DNA of 46,687 nt from Candidatus Phocaeicola excrementigallinarum (lineage in GTDB: Bacteria > Bacteroidota > Bacteroidia > Bacteroidales > Bacteroidaceae): assembly GCA_019120125.1 (NCBI GenBank), contig DWVR01000011.1, forward strand, positions 1 to 46,687, written 5' to 3'. This document shows positions 15,982 to 24,950 of the stretch, piece after piece. The notes beneath the pieces were generated by a model. It did no database searches. It saw nothing but the letters and a program-made list of their open reading frames with translations, and had not been told where the DNA came from. The position numbers and the translations under genes were made by a program. Position 1 is the stretch's first letter. Every line of letters begins with the position of its first letter.

Positions 15982-17817
15982 ATGGAACAGGAAAAATCAA
16001 AAGGAATGTCCACGGCGGAATACCTGCACGGAATTGTACTGAACCTGCCTGAATGTCCAGGTATCTATCAATATCTGAACGCGGAAGGAACAATCATCTA
16101 TGTAGGAAAAGCCAAGAACCTGAAGCGGCGCGTATCTTCTTATTTCACGAAAGACCATGAATCGGCAAAGACCCGTGTACTCGTCACGAAGATAGCCGAC
16201 ATCCGTTATATCGTGGTGAATACGGAAGAAGACGCGCTGCTGCTTGAGAACAATCTGATCAAGAAATACAAGCCACGCTATAATGTGCTGCTGAAAGACG
16301 ACAAAACCTACCCTTCCATCTGCATCAGCAACGAATATTTTCCACGAATCTACAAGACACGGAAAATCATACGCGACGGATCGAGCTATTACGGTCCCTA
16401 CAGCCATATACCTTCAATGATGGCCATGCTGGAGCTTATCAAGAAACTCTATCCTCTCCGCACCTGCCATCTGGCCCTTACCCCTGAAAACATCAGCAAA
16501 GGAAAATTCAAGGTCTGCCTGGAATACCATATAAAGAACTGCAAGGCTCCATGTGTGGGACTGACGTCACACGAAGAATATATGGAAAACATCCGCCAGG
16601 CAAAAGAAATCCTGAAGGGGAATACAGAGGCTATAAGCTCTCTTCTGATGGAACGGATGAAGATACTGTCGGACGAGATGAGGTTTGAGGAAGCACAGAA
16701 AGTCAAGGAAAAATACCTGCTCATTGAGAACTACCGATCAAAAAGCGAAGTGGTAAGCGCCACGCTGCACAACATCGACGTGTTCTCGATTGAAAAAGAT
16801 GACAGTTCCGCGTACATCAATTACCTGCACATCACAAACGGAAGTATCAATCAGGCCTTCACTTTCGAATACAAAGTACGGATGAATGAAAGCAAGGAAG
16901 AACTGCTACAGTTAGGTATCGCGGAAATGAGAGAACGCTACAAAAGCCAGTCAAAAGAAATCATCATCCCTTTTGAGCTGGATATGGAAATGAATGGAGT
17001 TACTTTCACCGTGCCACAGAGAGGCGAAAAAAAGCACCTTCTCAACCTGTCGCTCATGAATGTGAAACAATACAAGATAGACCGTCTGAAACAGGCAGAG
17101 AAACTGAATCCGGAACAACGGAGCGTACGCCTCATGAAAGAGATACAAGAACAGCTGCATCTGGAAAAGATGCCTAACCACATAGAATGCTTTGACAATT
17201 CAAACATACAAGGCTCCGATGCGGTGGCCGCCTGTGTAGTGTTCAAAAAAGCGAAGCCAAGCAAAAAAGACTATCGGAAATACATCATCAGGACCGTTTC
17301 AGGCCCCGATGATTACGCATCAATGCAAGAAGTGGTGAGACGGCGCTATACCCGGATTCTCGACGAACAAGACGAACTGCCCGACCTGATCCTTACAGAC
17401 GGTGGAAAAGGCCAGATGGAAGTGGTGCGCGAGGTGATTGAAGACGAACTGAACCTGCACATTCCGATAGTAGGACTGGCAAAAGACAACCGCCACAAGA
17501 CCTCAGAGATATTGTATGGCTTCCCTCCCCAAACCGTTGGAATCAAACAAGGCACTCCCCTCTTCCACCTGCTGGAAAACATTCAGGACGAAGTGCATAG
17601 GTTTGCCATCACGTTCCACAGGGACAAGCGGAGCAAAAGCCAGATTGCGTCTGAGCTGGACCGCATCAAAGGTATTGGCAAGATACGGAAAACAGCCCTG
17701 TTGAAGAAGTTCAAAAGCGTTTCACGCATTCGCAAGGCAACCATAGAGGAGTTGGCGGAAATAGTAGGAGAATCAGTCGCAAAAACCATCAAGGAAAGTC
17801 TGGAAGCGAACAAATAA
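15982..17817 (+). CDS. uvrC: UvrABC excinuclease subunit C
   Basis: The 611-residue protein makes both incisions in nucleotide excision repair. Domains in order: GIY-YIG nuclease (about 21-95; PGIYQYLN, then IIYVGKAKNLKRRVSSYF); cysteine cluster (C154, C171, C179, C183); UVR/UvrB-binding helix-hairpin (ERMKILSDEMRFEEAQKVKE, near 216-235); RNase H-like 3' nuclease (ECFDNSNIQGSDAVAACVVF near 390-410); and C-terminal helix-hairpin-helix repeats (IKGIGKIRKTALLKKF, then ELAEIVGESVAKTI). All are complete. It follows apt by 9 bp. dtd starts 32 bp downstream with a promoter-like motif of its own. Confidence 0.98.
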   Translation: MEQEKSKGMSTAEYLHGIVLNLPECPGIYQYLNAEGTIIYVGKAKNLKRRVSSYFTKDHESAKTRVLVTKIADIRYIVVNTEEDALLLENNLIKKYKPRYNVLLKDDKTYPSICISNEYFPRIYKTRKIIRDGSSYYGPYSHIPSMMAMLELIKKLYPLRTCHLALTPENISKGKFKVCLEYHIKNCKAPCVGLTSHEEYMENIRQAKEILKGNTEAISSLLMERMKILSDEMRFEEAQKVKEKYLLIENYRSKSEVVSATLHNIDVFSIEKDDSSAYINYLHITNGSINQAFTFEYKVRMNESKEELLQLGIAEMRERYKSQSKEIIIPFELDMEMNGVTFTVPQRGEKKHLLNLSLMNVKQYKIDRLKQAEKLNPEQRSVRLMKEIQEQLHLEKMPNHIECFDNSNIQGSDAVAACVVFKKAKPSKKDYRKYIIRTVSGPDDYASMQEVVRRRYTRILDEQDELPDLILTDGGKGQMEVVREVIEDELNLHIPIVGLAKDNRHKTSEILYGFPPQTVGIKQGTPLFHLLENIQDEVHRFAITFHRDKRSKSQIASELDRIKGIGKIRKTALLKKFKSVSRIRKATIEELAEIVGESVAKTIKESLEANK

Positions 17818-17823
17818 ATTTCG

Positions 17824-17831
17824 TATTTTTG
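17824..17831 (+). promoter_or_regulatory. Possible -7 promoter element ahead of dtd
   Basis: TATTTTTG matches TAnnTTTG and lies 18 nt before the dtd ATG, just after the uvrC stop. No TTTG is visible at the right distance upstream, so it may only add to readthrough from apt-uvrC. Confidence 0.35.
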
Positions 17832-17849
17832 CAAAAACAAAAGAGAAAG

Positions 17850-18302
17850 ATGAGAATAGTGATCCAACGCGTGAGTCATGCTTCTGTCACCATCGACGGA
17901 ACATGCAAATCAGCCATCAAAGAAGGGTTTCTGATTCTGGTCGGTATTGAAGAAGCCGACACACAGGAAGACGCGGACTGGCTTTGCAAGAAGACCGTCA
18001 ATCTTCGGGTTTTCGACGATGAAAACGGAGTGATGAACAAATCCATTCTGGACATTAACGGTGAAATACTTGTAATCAGTCAGTTCACGCTAATGGCTTC
18101 CACAAAGAAAGGGAACCGTCCGTCATACATCCGTGCGGCAGGACACGAAACCGCCATCCCCCTTTATGAGTATTTCTGCAATGAACTGAGCATCGCCTTA
18201 GGAAAGCAGGTAGGGACCGGAACTTTCGGTGCAGACATGAAAGTGGAACTGCTGAACAACGGACCGGTCACAATATGTATGGACACAAAAGACAAGGAAT
18301 GA
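17850..18302 (+). CDS. dtd: D-aminoacyl-tRNA deacylase
   Basis: The 150-residue homodimeric enzyme removes D-amino acids, and also glycine from tRNA-Ala, wrongly attached to tRNA. The start at 17850 gives the canonical N-terminus MRIVIQRVSHASVTI; the earlier in-frame TTG is not supported. The SQFTLMASTKKGNRPSY block carries the substrate-facing motif, and NNGPVTICMDT carries the C-terminal Gly-cisPro-type motif (GP) of bacterial DTD. Length is standard. The MazG-like gene begins 1 nt after the stop. Confidence 0.97.
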   Translation: MRIVIQRVSHASVTIDGTCKSAIKEGFLILVGIEEADTQEDADWLCKKTVNLRVFDDENGVMNKSILDINGEILVISQFTLMASTKKGNRPSYIRAAGHETAIPLYEYFCNELSIALGKQVGTGTFGADMKVELLNNGPVTICMDTKDKE

Positions 18303-18303
18303 A

Positions 18304-18624
18304 ATGACACTGGAAGAAGCACAAAAAACGGTTGACAACTGGATAAAGACCTACGGAGTGAGATATTTCAGCGAACTGACCAATATGGCCGTACTGACCG
18401 AGGAAGTGGGCGAACTGGCACGGATTATGGCACGCACCTACGGAGACCAGTCGTTTAAAGAAGGTGAAAGACATGATCTGGGTGACGAGATGGCCGACAT
18501 ACTGTGGGTACTTCTCTGCCTGGCCAATCAGACAGGCGTCGACCTGACAGAAGCCTTCCGGAAAAACATTGAGAAAAAGACTTCACGAGACAAGGACAGA
18601 CATAAAAACAACCCTAAATTATAA
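18304..18624 (+). CDS. MazG-like nucleotide pyrophosphohydrolase
   Basis: The 106-residue single-domain protein has the all-alpha NTP-PPase fold. The metal-binding signature EEVGELARIM (residues about 32-41) is followed by the second acidic pair in LGDEMADILWVLLCLANQTG (near 60-79), the E-x2-E plus E-x2-D pattern of MazG enzymes. Such proteins hydrolyse (d)NTPs to monophosphates and pyrophosphate, often as house-cleaning. The substrate cannot be told from sequence. It follows dtd by 1 nt and precedes deoC by 6 nt, so the three form one translational unit. Confidence 0.9.
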   Translation: MTLEEAQKTVDNWIKTYGVRYFSELTNMAVLTEEVGELARIMARTYGDQSFKEGERHDLGDEMADILWVLLCLANQTGVDLTEAFRKNIEKKTSRDKDRHKNNPKL

Positions 18625-18630
18625 AACGGC

Positions 18631-19587
18631 ATGTATAACAACGATGAATTCGAAAGCGACCTTTTCCGTAACATGGAAGCGGAAGACAAAGAAAACCTGA
18701 ACCAGCCCAGCAAATATGAGATGGCATTAGGTAAGTACAACACAGCCCTGAATGACGATGAAATCGCAGCAAGAGTATCGCATATCATCGAAGAACATGT
18801 AGCGGAAAACGATACACTGGAAGTGAAGAAATTCCTTTTCAACTGCATCGACCTGACCACACTGAAATGCACCGACAGCGAGACCAGTGTTATGAAGTTT
18901 ACCGAGAAAGTCAATGAATTTGACGACAAATACCCCGACCTGAAGAACGTGGCCGCCATCTGTGTCTACCCGAACATGGCGGAAATCGTGAACGACACGC
19001 TTGAAGCCGATCGCGTAAAAATAGCATGCGTCTCAGGAGGATTCCCTTCCTCGCAAACTTTCATGGAAGTAAAAGTCGCGGAGACGGCCATGGCACTCCA
19101 CAGCGGTGCCGACGAGATCGACATCGTGATTCCGGTCGGAAAATTTCTGAGCGGAGACTACGAAGGCATGTGCGATGAAATTCAGGAACTGAAAGACGTA
19201 TGCGGCGAGAAACAGCTCAAAGTAATCCTCGAGACGGGAGCACTCGGCTCGGCCTCAAACATCAAGAAAGCCGCTATTCTGGCCATGTACTCCGGTGCGG
19301 ATTTCATCAAGACATCGACAGGAAAAGAACAGCCCGCAGCCACTCCGGAAGCGGCCTTCGTCATGTGCCAGGCTATCAAGGAATACTATCTGGAAACGGA
19401 AAGAAAGGTAGGGTTCAAACCAGCCGGAGGTCTGAATACTGTGCATGATGCTTTGGTATATTATACCATTGTCAAGGAAATACTGGGCAAGGAATGGCTG
19501 TGCAACGACCTGTTCCGGTTGGGAACAAGTCGACTTGCCAACAGACTTCTCTCCGATATTCTTGGTGAGGAAACAAAATTCTTCTGA
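18631..19587 (+). CDS. deoC: Deoxyribose-phosphate aldolase
   Basis: This class I aldolase splits 2-deoxyribose-5-phosphate into acetaldehyde and glyceraldehyde-3-phosphate in deoxynucleoside catabolism. The Schiff-base lysine is K227 in DFIKTSTGK. The second conserved lysine lies in VGFKPAGGL, and the aspartate in EIDIVIPVGKFLSGDYE. At 318 residues it is longer than E. coli DeoC because of an N-terminal extension of about 70 residues, which I think is usual in Bacteroidales. It is last in the operon and is followed 33 bp later by a strong terminator. Confidence 0.95.
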   Translation: MYNNDEFESDLFRNMEAEDKENLNQPSKYEMALGKYNTALNDDEIAARVSHIIEEHVAENDTLEVKKFLFNCIDLTTLKCTDSETSVMKFTEKVNEFDDKYPDLKNVAAICVYPNMAEIVNDTLEADRVKIACVSGGFPSSQTFMEVKVAETAMALHSGADEIDIVIPVGKFLSGDYEGMCDEIQELKDVCGEKQLKVILETGALGSASNIKKAAILAMYSGADFIKTSTGKEQPAATPEAAFVMCQAIKEYYLETERKVGFKPAGGLNTVHDALVYYTIVKEILGKEWLCNDLFRLGTSRLANRLLSDILGEETKFF

Positions 19588-19619
19588 AACCTCTCCTATT
19601 CTGACTGAAAAACCGGATA

Positions 19620-19660
19620 AAAAACGCCCGGACTTCTTACCGAAAAGTCCGGGCGTTTTT
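19620..19660. terminator. Strong bidirectional terminator between deoC and the polyprenyl synthase gene
   Basis: Left arm 19620-19635 and right arm 19645-19660 are perfect 16-bp inverted copies centred on CGCCCGGACTT, with a 9-nt loop. A-run and T-run ends make it work for both convergent genes. Confidence 0.9.
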
Positions 19661-19667
19661 CCTGACT

Positions 19668-20648
19668 TTATTTATCCCTTTCCACCACATAGTCAATATA
19701 AGCGGTCAACGACTTTCGGATAGTCTCATCCGTAAAGTCCGGCAAAAGCGCCAACGCCTTATCGCGATAACCACGCATCACCCTCTCAGCATATTCAATT
19801 CCACCTTCTTTCTTGATTCTTTCCACAAAAGAAGCGATCTCATCTTTCGTAGCCTCCATATTACGGATACGCAAAGCCAAGGCATTCAGGTCCGGATCGT
19901 TCCGCTTGTTCAATGTATAGATGGCAGGCAAGGTCAACTTACCCTCCATCATATCATTGCCCGTAGGCTTACCGACTTGCGGGCTGTCGAAATAATCGAA
20001 TATGTCGTCCTTGATTTGAAAAGCAATGCCGATTGTCTCACCGAAAAGCGACGCACAACGCACGCCCTCTTCCGGGGCGGACACGGAAATGGCTCCACTC
20101 TCCGCACTGGCCCTGAACAAAGCCGCGGTCTTTTTCCGAATCACATCAAAATAAGCCTCCTCCGAAAAGTCATTGTTCTCTATATTACCCAACTGAAGGA
20201 TCTCCCCTTCCGACAAGTCCTGCCCCAGTCCTGCCACAAGCCTGACAATACGGATCATGCCCGTATGCGAGGCATGCTTCAGACTCGTGGCAAGCATATA
20301 ATCACCGACTAACACCGACAATTTATTGTTGTAAATCGCATTGACCGATAATTGTCCGCGACGCTCATCACTTTCATCCACCACATCATCATGAACAAGA
20401 CTTGCCGTATGAAGCAACTCCAACGACAAAGCCGCATGAAGGGTCGCATCGTTCGGTTCTCCGAACAACTTGGCCATAAGCATCACAAGAATAGGCCGCA
20501 TCATCTTCCCCCGTCTTTTCTTTATATAAGACAACACATCCTGCAACCTCGGATTGGAGCTGGTCAATGAGGCTTCAAAAAGTGCCCTGAAATCGTTTAA
20601 TTCCTTATCTACGGGCTGCTTTATCAAATCAATTTTATCCATCAGCAT
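19668..20648 (-). CDS. Polyprenyl diphosphate synthase (octaprenyl-type)
   Basis: This 326-residue trans-prenyltransferase extends allylic diphosphates with isopentenyl diphosphate. Both aspartate-rich motifs are complete: DDVVDESDERRG (87-98) and DDIFDYFDS (214-222). GKMMRP (48-53) provides substrate-binding basic residues. The family makes long-chain products, in this group most likely the side chain of menaquinone, which the fumarate reductase at the left of the window would use. Chain length cannot be read reliably here. The start is M1 or M3. It is convergent with deoC and divergent from polA. Confidence 0.9.
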   Translation of the reverse strand: MLMDKIDLIKQPVDKELNDFRALFEASLTSSNPRLQDVLSYIKKRRGKMMRPILVMLMAKLFGEPNDATLHAALSLELLHTASLVHDDVVDESDERRGQLSVNAIYNNKLSVLVGDYMLATSLKHASHTGMIRIVRLVAGLGQDLSEGEILQLGNIENNDFSEEAYFDVIRKKTAALFRASAESGAISVSAPEEGVRCASLFGETIGIAFQIKDDIFDYFDSPQVGKPTGNDMMEGKLTLPAIYTLNKRNDPDLNALALRIRNMEATKDEIASFVERIKKEGGIEYAERVMRGYRDKALALLPDFTDETIRKSLTAYIDYVVERDK

Positions 20649-20660
20649 TTATTTTGCACA

Positions 20661-20668
20661 CAAAAGTA
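20661..20668 (-). promoter_or_regulatory. -7 promoter element of the polyprenyl synthase gene
   Basis: On the minus strand TACTTTTG exactly matches TAnnTTTG, 12 nt above the annotated start. No clear -33 element was found. Confidence 0.4.
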
Positions 20669-20736
20669 ATAATAAAAGAGATAATAGCGTATTTTTTTGT
20701 ACATTTACATGAAAAAACTTAATATTTTTATTCGAT

Positions 20737-23508
20737 ATGGAGAAACTGTTTCTTTTAGACGCATACGCATTGATTTACCGTGCCTATTACGCCTTTATCA
20801 AGAATCCCCGCATCAATTCAAAAGGCTTCAACACTTCTGCCATACTGGGATTTGTCAACACACTCGAGGAAGTGCTGCGCAAGGAATCCCCCACCCACAT
20901 AGGCATTGCTTTCGACCCTTCCGGGCCGACTTTCCGCCATGAGGCATACGCTGCATATAAGGCACAGCGCGAAGAGACCCCGGAAGCCATCCGCCAGTCC
21001 ATCACTCCCATCAAAAACATCATAAAAGCTTACCGGATTCCTATTCTGGAAGTTCCGGGATTCGAAGCGGACGATGTGATCGGCACATTGGCCACTCAAG
21101 CCGGAAAAAAAGGAATCGACACATACATGATGACTCCTGACAAAGACTACGGACAGTTGGTCGGAGAACATGTTTTCATGTACCGTCCCAAATATGGCGA
21201 CAAGGATTTCGATGTGATGGGTATAGAAGAGATAAAAAAGAAATTCGATATCCAGTCCCCGACACAGGTCATCGACATGCTCGGGCTGATGGGAGACAGC
21301 TCTGACAATATCCCGGGATGTCCGGGAGTCGGAGAGAAGACAGCACAGAAACTGATTGCCCAGTTCGGCAGCATAGACAATCTGCTCGCTCATACAGATG
21401 AACTGAAAGGTGCCGTCAGAAAGAAGGTGGAAGAAAACAAAGAGCAAATCCTGTTCTCAAAGTTCCTGGCTACCATCAAGACTGACGCTCCTATCCAACT
21501 GGATATGGAAGCACTGAAAAGGGAGGAACCAGATACGGAAGAATTACGCCGGATTTTCGAGGAACTTGAATTCCGCACACTGATTGACCGGGTACTGAAA
21601 CCAGAAAGGAAACCTACACCTGCGTCTCCTACTCCACAACCCGATCTCTTTGGCTTTTTTACCGATGAGAATACAAGCGAGGCCAAAAATTCAAGTCTCA
21701 CAAGCTTGGAACAGCTGGAATACGACTACCAACTGGTTGATACAGAAGAAAAAAGACAGGATTTATTTGAAAAATTATTTACAAATCAGATTATCAGCCT
21801 AGACACGGAAACAACAGGTACGGACCCTATTACCGCAGAGCTGGTGGGAATGAGCTTCTCCTTTAAGGAAAACCAGGCATTTTATGTCCCTGTACCGCCA
21901 GACCGTGAAGAAGCGCAAAAAATCGTAAACGTTTTTAAGCCTGTTTACGAAAATGAAAAAACAGTTAAAGTAGGACAAAACATCAAATACGACCTGCTGG
22001 TACTGGAAAGTTATGGAGTCCGACTGAAAGGAAAGATGTTCGACACCATGATAGCCCATTATGTGATACAGCCGGAGCTACACCACGGGATGGACTACCT
22101 TGCGGAAATTTACCTGAAATATAATACCATCAAGATTGAAGAACTGATCGGACCAAAAGGGAAAAACCAAAAGAACATGCGCGACCTCTCCCCCACCGAG
22201 GTCTACAAATATGCCTGTGAGGATGCGGATGTCACACTGAAACTGAAAAACGTTTTGGAAAAAGAGCTGGAGAAGAATGACGCCACAGAACTGTTTGAGA
22301 ACATCGAGATGCCGCTCGTTCCCGTACTCGCCTATATGGAACGAAACGGGGTGCGCATCGACACGGAGGCCTTAAAAGAGACATCCCGACATTTCACCGC
22401 AAGAATGAACCAGATAGAGGAAGAAGTGCATCAGTTGGCTGGAATGAACTTCAACATAGCCTCACCGAAACAAGTGGGTGAAGTGCTGTTCGACAAACTC
22501 AAGATTATAGAAAAAGCCAAAAAGACTAAAAGCGGACAATACGTCACTTCAGAGGAAGTACTGGAAAGCCTGAGAGGCAAGCATCAGATAGTGGGAAAAA
22601 TCCTGGAACACCGCGGACTCAAGAAGCTGCTGGGCACATACATTGACGCGCTCCCTCAACTGATCAATCCGAAAACAGGCAAAATACACACCTCGTTCAA
22701 CCAAACGGTAACAGCTACCGGACGGTTAAGCTCAAGCAACCCGAACCTCCAGAACATACCTGTAAGAAATGAAGACGGAAAAGAAATCCGAAAAGCATTC
22801 ATCCCGGACGATGGTTGTGAATTCTTCTCGGCCGACTATTCGCAAATCGAGCTACGCATCATGGCACATCTGAGCGAAGACCCACATATGGTAGAAGCAT
22901 TCCGTGAGGGACAGGATATCCATACCGCAACTGCCGCCAAGATCTATAAGGAACCATTGGACAAGGTGACACGCGAACAACGGAGCAAGGCCAAGACGGC
23001 CAACTTCGGCATCATATACGGCATTTCCGTGTTCGGACTGGCCGAACGCCTGAGCATCGACCGTAAAGAAGCGAAAGCACTCATCGACGGATACTTCAAG
23101 ACATATCCTCATGTAAAGGAATATATGGAGAAAAGCATACAGGCGGCACGGGAGAAAGGATACATCGAGACAATCTTCAAACGCCGCCGTTATCTGCCGG
23201 ACATCAACTCACACAATGCAGTGGTGAGAGGCTATGCGGAACGGAATGCCATCAACGCTCCCATACAGGGAAGTGCCGCAGACATTATCAAGGTAGCCAT
23301 GATACGCATCTACCAACGCTTTATGAAAGAAGGCATCCGGTCAAAGATGATCCTACAAGTACACGACGAACTGAATTTCAGCGTACTGCCCGAAGAAAAA
23401 GAAAAAGTACGGCAAATCGTGATAAGCGAAATGGAAAACGCTTACAAAATGAAAGTTCCCCTGCAAGCCGATTGCGGATGGGGTCAGAACTGGCTAAAAG
23501 CGCATTGA
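20737..23508 (+). CDS. polA: DNA polymerase I
   Basis: The 923-residue enzyme has all three activities. The 5'-nuclease domain spans about 1-290 (FLLDAYALIYRAYYAFI, FEADDVIGTLA, MLGLMGDSSDNIPG). The 3'-5' proofreading domain has its first motif intact at D356/E358 (LDTETTG), plus NIKYDLLVL and YACEDADVTLKL. The polymerase domain carries motif A aspartate D700 (ADYSQIELRIMAHL), the O-helix RSKAKTANFGIIYGISVFG, and motif C HDE 876-878. It therefore differs from polymerases such as Bacillus and Taq PolI that have lost proofreading. It is monocistronic; a perfect palindrome AAATGTTAACATTT (23517-23530) follows the stop but lacks a T-tract. Confidence 0.98.
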   Translation: MEKLFLLDAYALIYRAYYAFIKNPRINSKGFNTSAILGFVNTLEEVLRKESPTHIGIAFDPSGPTFRHEAYAAYKAQREETPEAIRQSITPIKNIIKAYRIPILEVPGFEADDVIGTLATQAGKKGIDTYMMTPDKDYGQLVGEHVFMYRPKYGDKDFDVMGIEEIKKKFDIQSPTQVIDMLGLMGDSSDNIPGCPGVGEKTAQKLIAQFGSIDNLLAHTDELKGAVRKKVEENKEQILFSKFLATIKTDAPIQLDMEALKREEPDTEELRRIFEELEFRTLIDRVLKPERKPTPASPTPQPDLFGFFTDENTSEAKNSSLTSLEQLEYDYQLVDTEEKRQDLFEKLFTNQIISLDTETTGTDPITAELVGMSFSFKENQAFYVPVPPDREEAQKIVNVFKPVYENEKTVKVGQNIKYDLLVLESYGVRLKGKMFDTMIAHYVIQPELHHGMDYLAEIYLKYNTIKIEELIGPKGKNQKNMRDLSPTEVYKYACEDADVTLKLKNVLEKELEKNDATELFENIEMPLVPVLAYMERNGVRIDTEALKETSRHFTARMNQIEEEVHQLAGMNFNIASPKQVGEVLFDKLKIIEKAKKTKSGQYVTSEEVLESLRGKHQIVGKILEHRGLKKLLGTYIDALPQLINPKTGKIHTSFNQTVTATGRLSSSNPNLQNIPVRNEDGKEIRKAFIPDDGCEFFSADYSQIELRIMAHLSEDPHMVEAFREGQDIHTATAAKIYKEPLDKVTREQRSKAKTANFGIIYGISVFGLAERLSIDRKEAKALIDGYFKTYPHVKEYMEKSIQAAREKGYIETIFKRRRYLPDINSHNAVVRGYAERNAINAPIQGSAADIIKVAMIRIYQRFMKEGIRSKMILQVHDELNFSVLPEEKEKVRQIVISEMENAYKMKVPLQADCGWGQNWLKAH

Positions 23509-23615
23509 CATTCCATAAATGTTAACATTTCTTTATTCTATATCATTTTGCCAATAATACACAAAAAAAATAGGAGCACACACACTCTCACATCAAAAAT
23601 ATTACTATATTTGCA

Positions 23616-23623
23616 TTACAGAC
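23616..23623 (+). promoter_or_regulatory. -7 promoter element of the DUF3836 gene
   Basis: TATATTTG fits TAnnTTTG and lies 39 nt before the ATG at 23663. The -33 position has no TTTG. Confidence 0.45.
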
Positions 23624-23662
23624 AAGAACAAAATGTCAGACAAACCTTAAAAGAATAAAGAT

Positions 23663-24049
23663 ATGAAAACAAGAAATTTACTTAGAAGCTTGATTGTTGT
23701 GGTCGTTGCTTTTGTAACAAATCTTACAGTTTCTGCTGCAGCATGGGATAACAATCTTATCTACAATGCAGAAGAAGTAAATGGGTTGAAGGTTGCTGAG
23801 ACAGTCTATAAGAAAGACGGTAACACACTGACCAACTACATGAAATACAGTTATAAATATAACGCCGACAACCAGATGACAGAAAACATGTCACAGAAAT
23901 GGAACAGCGGAAAGAACCGTTGGGAAAACGACTTGTGCATCCGTTATATCTATAACAACAAGAGTGTTACAACAGAATACTACAAATGGGACGCGAAAAA
24001 GAAAGATTTCATCCTTATCCCTGAAATGACAGTGACAATGGATAAATAA
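23663..24049 (+). CDS. DUF3836 family small secreted protein
   Basis: The 128-residue protein has a signal peptide (RSLIVVVVAFVTNLTVSA, cleavage near residue 27). A mature part of about 100 residues is rich in Tyr, Lys and Asn and has repeating strands such as YMKYSYKYNADNQMTENM and YIYNNKSVTTEYYKWDAK. This matches the Bacteroides-specific DUF3836 family, small periplasmic or secreted proteins with no established role. It has its own promoter and terminator, so it is monocistronic. It lies between polA and the dehydrogenase remnant, and neither neighbour suggests a function. Confidence 0.85.
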   Translation: MKTRNLLRSLIVVVVAFVTNLTVSAAAWDNNLIYNAEEVNGLKVAETVYKKDGNTLTNYMKYSYKYNADNQMTENMSQKWNSGKNRWENDLCIRYIYNNKSVTTEYYKWDAKKKDFILIPEMTVTMDK

Positions 24050-24091
24050 GCATTCCAATATAAAATGAATTTCATAAACTCTCTTAATCAG

Positions 24092-24125
24092 AAAGAGGCA
24101 CCTCGTGAAGAAGTGCCTCTTTTTT
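24092..24125 (+). terminator. Terminator of the DUF3836 gene
   Basis: AAAGAGGCAC (24092-24101) pairs with GTGCCTCTTT (24113-24122), followed by T to 24125. The loop is 11 nt and the hairpin starts 42 nt after the stop codon. Confidence 0.85.
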
Positions 24126-24132
24126 GCTTACA

Positions 24133-24167
24133 ATCTGAAAGCCGAACCGCCTTAAAGCCTTTCAGAT
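24133..24167. repeat. 9-bp inverted repeat beyond the dehydrogenase remnant
   Basis: ATCTGAAAG (24133-24141) and CTTTCAGAT (24159-24167) form a perfect stem with a 17-nt loop, about 33 bp past the former stop codon of the decayed gene. It may be the relic of that gene's terminator; no T-run remains. Confidence 0.35.
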
Positions 24168-24199
24168 CCTTTAGTTCCGACAACCACAGGCCATCAGGA

Positions 24200-24745
24200 C
24201 TAGTCAGAATCCCTATTATCTGTAAGCTCAAAAATTCCGGTACAATCCTCGTGTGTCATCTCACAAGGATTGGCGACGAAAAGTCCGCCCATTGTCTCAC
24301 GGGCATTACGGGCCAACATTCCACATTCCTCCTTTTTGATGCCATATCACTCATCTTCAGATTATCCACCCCACAAGCCTTCTGCAGTCCGGCCAATGCC
24401 GTCAGGAAATCTTCCGGTCTTGACGCATCCTTAATTCCCATCGCCCTGGCCATCTTGATGAACTGCCCGTCACAAGCATGCCAGTCTACGAAGAAACGAT
24501 AGAATTCGTTGGAAATCATAATTAGTCCGGCGCCATGGGGCAGGTCATAATGATAAGCGCTCATCGCATGCTCCATGGAATGCTCCGCGATCGTGCTGGT
24601 AAGCTGCATGGTCAGTCCGGCAATAGTACTTCCGTAGGCCACAGCCACTCGAGCTTCCAAGTCATTGCCGCCCTTCATCACACGCGAGACAGATAAACCC
24701 TTTCCCGGCAGTTGTTGGTCGCCAAGTTCATATTCTTACCTCCTG
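24200..24745 (-). pseudogene. Decayed 3' end of an iron-containing alcohol dehydrogenase gene
   Basis: The minus strand encodes about 180 codons of the C-terminal part of a group III Fe-alcohol dehydrogenase. The readable part includes VMKGGNDLEARVAVAYGSTI and HAMSAYHYDLPHGAGLIMIS, with conserved histidines HSMEHAMSAYHYDLPHG typical of metal binding. Two lesions are visible. The N-terminal half or more is missing, as the frame closes upstream at TAA near 24737. A one-base deletion in an A-run near 24339-24343 shifts the frame, after which the original ending (ECGMLARNARETMGGLFVAN to TDNRDSD) continues in another frame and stops at 24200. The family call is firm and loss of function is near certain. 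Confidence 0.85.
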
Positions 24746-24873
24746 ACCTGTATTAATTGGACATTTTCTTTAAGCATAAAAGTAACGCAAAAGCCTACAC
24801 GGGAAGTTATTGTAAGGCTCAAATACCTTTATTGAAAAGCCCAACCGCAACGATGGAAACGGAACACAATCGT

Positions 24874-24905
24874 ATTGCCGTTGTCCGGATAAATGAGTAA
24901 CTTTG
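24874..24905 (+). promoter_or_regulatory. Promoter of ychF
   Basis: ATTG (24874-24877) and TAACTTTG (24898-24905), 20 nt apart, match the Bacteroides promoter pattern and lie 45 nt before the start codon. Confidence 0.6.
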
Positions 24906-24950
24906 CCGCGGTAAAATTGAATTATTAAATGCAATATAAGAGATAAATCT

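Noticed and set aside
24679-24731. Mini open frame with GGAGG and ATG upstream of the dehydrogenase remnant
   Set aside because: The ATG at 24731 is out of frame with the remnant and stops after 17 codons; the Shine-Dalgarno-like sequence appears fortuitous.
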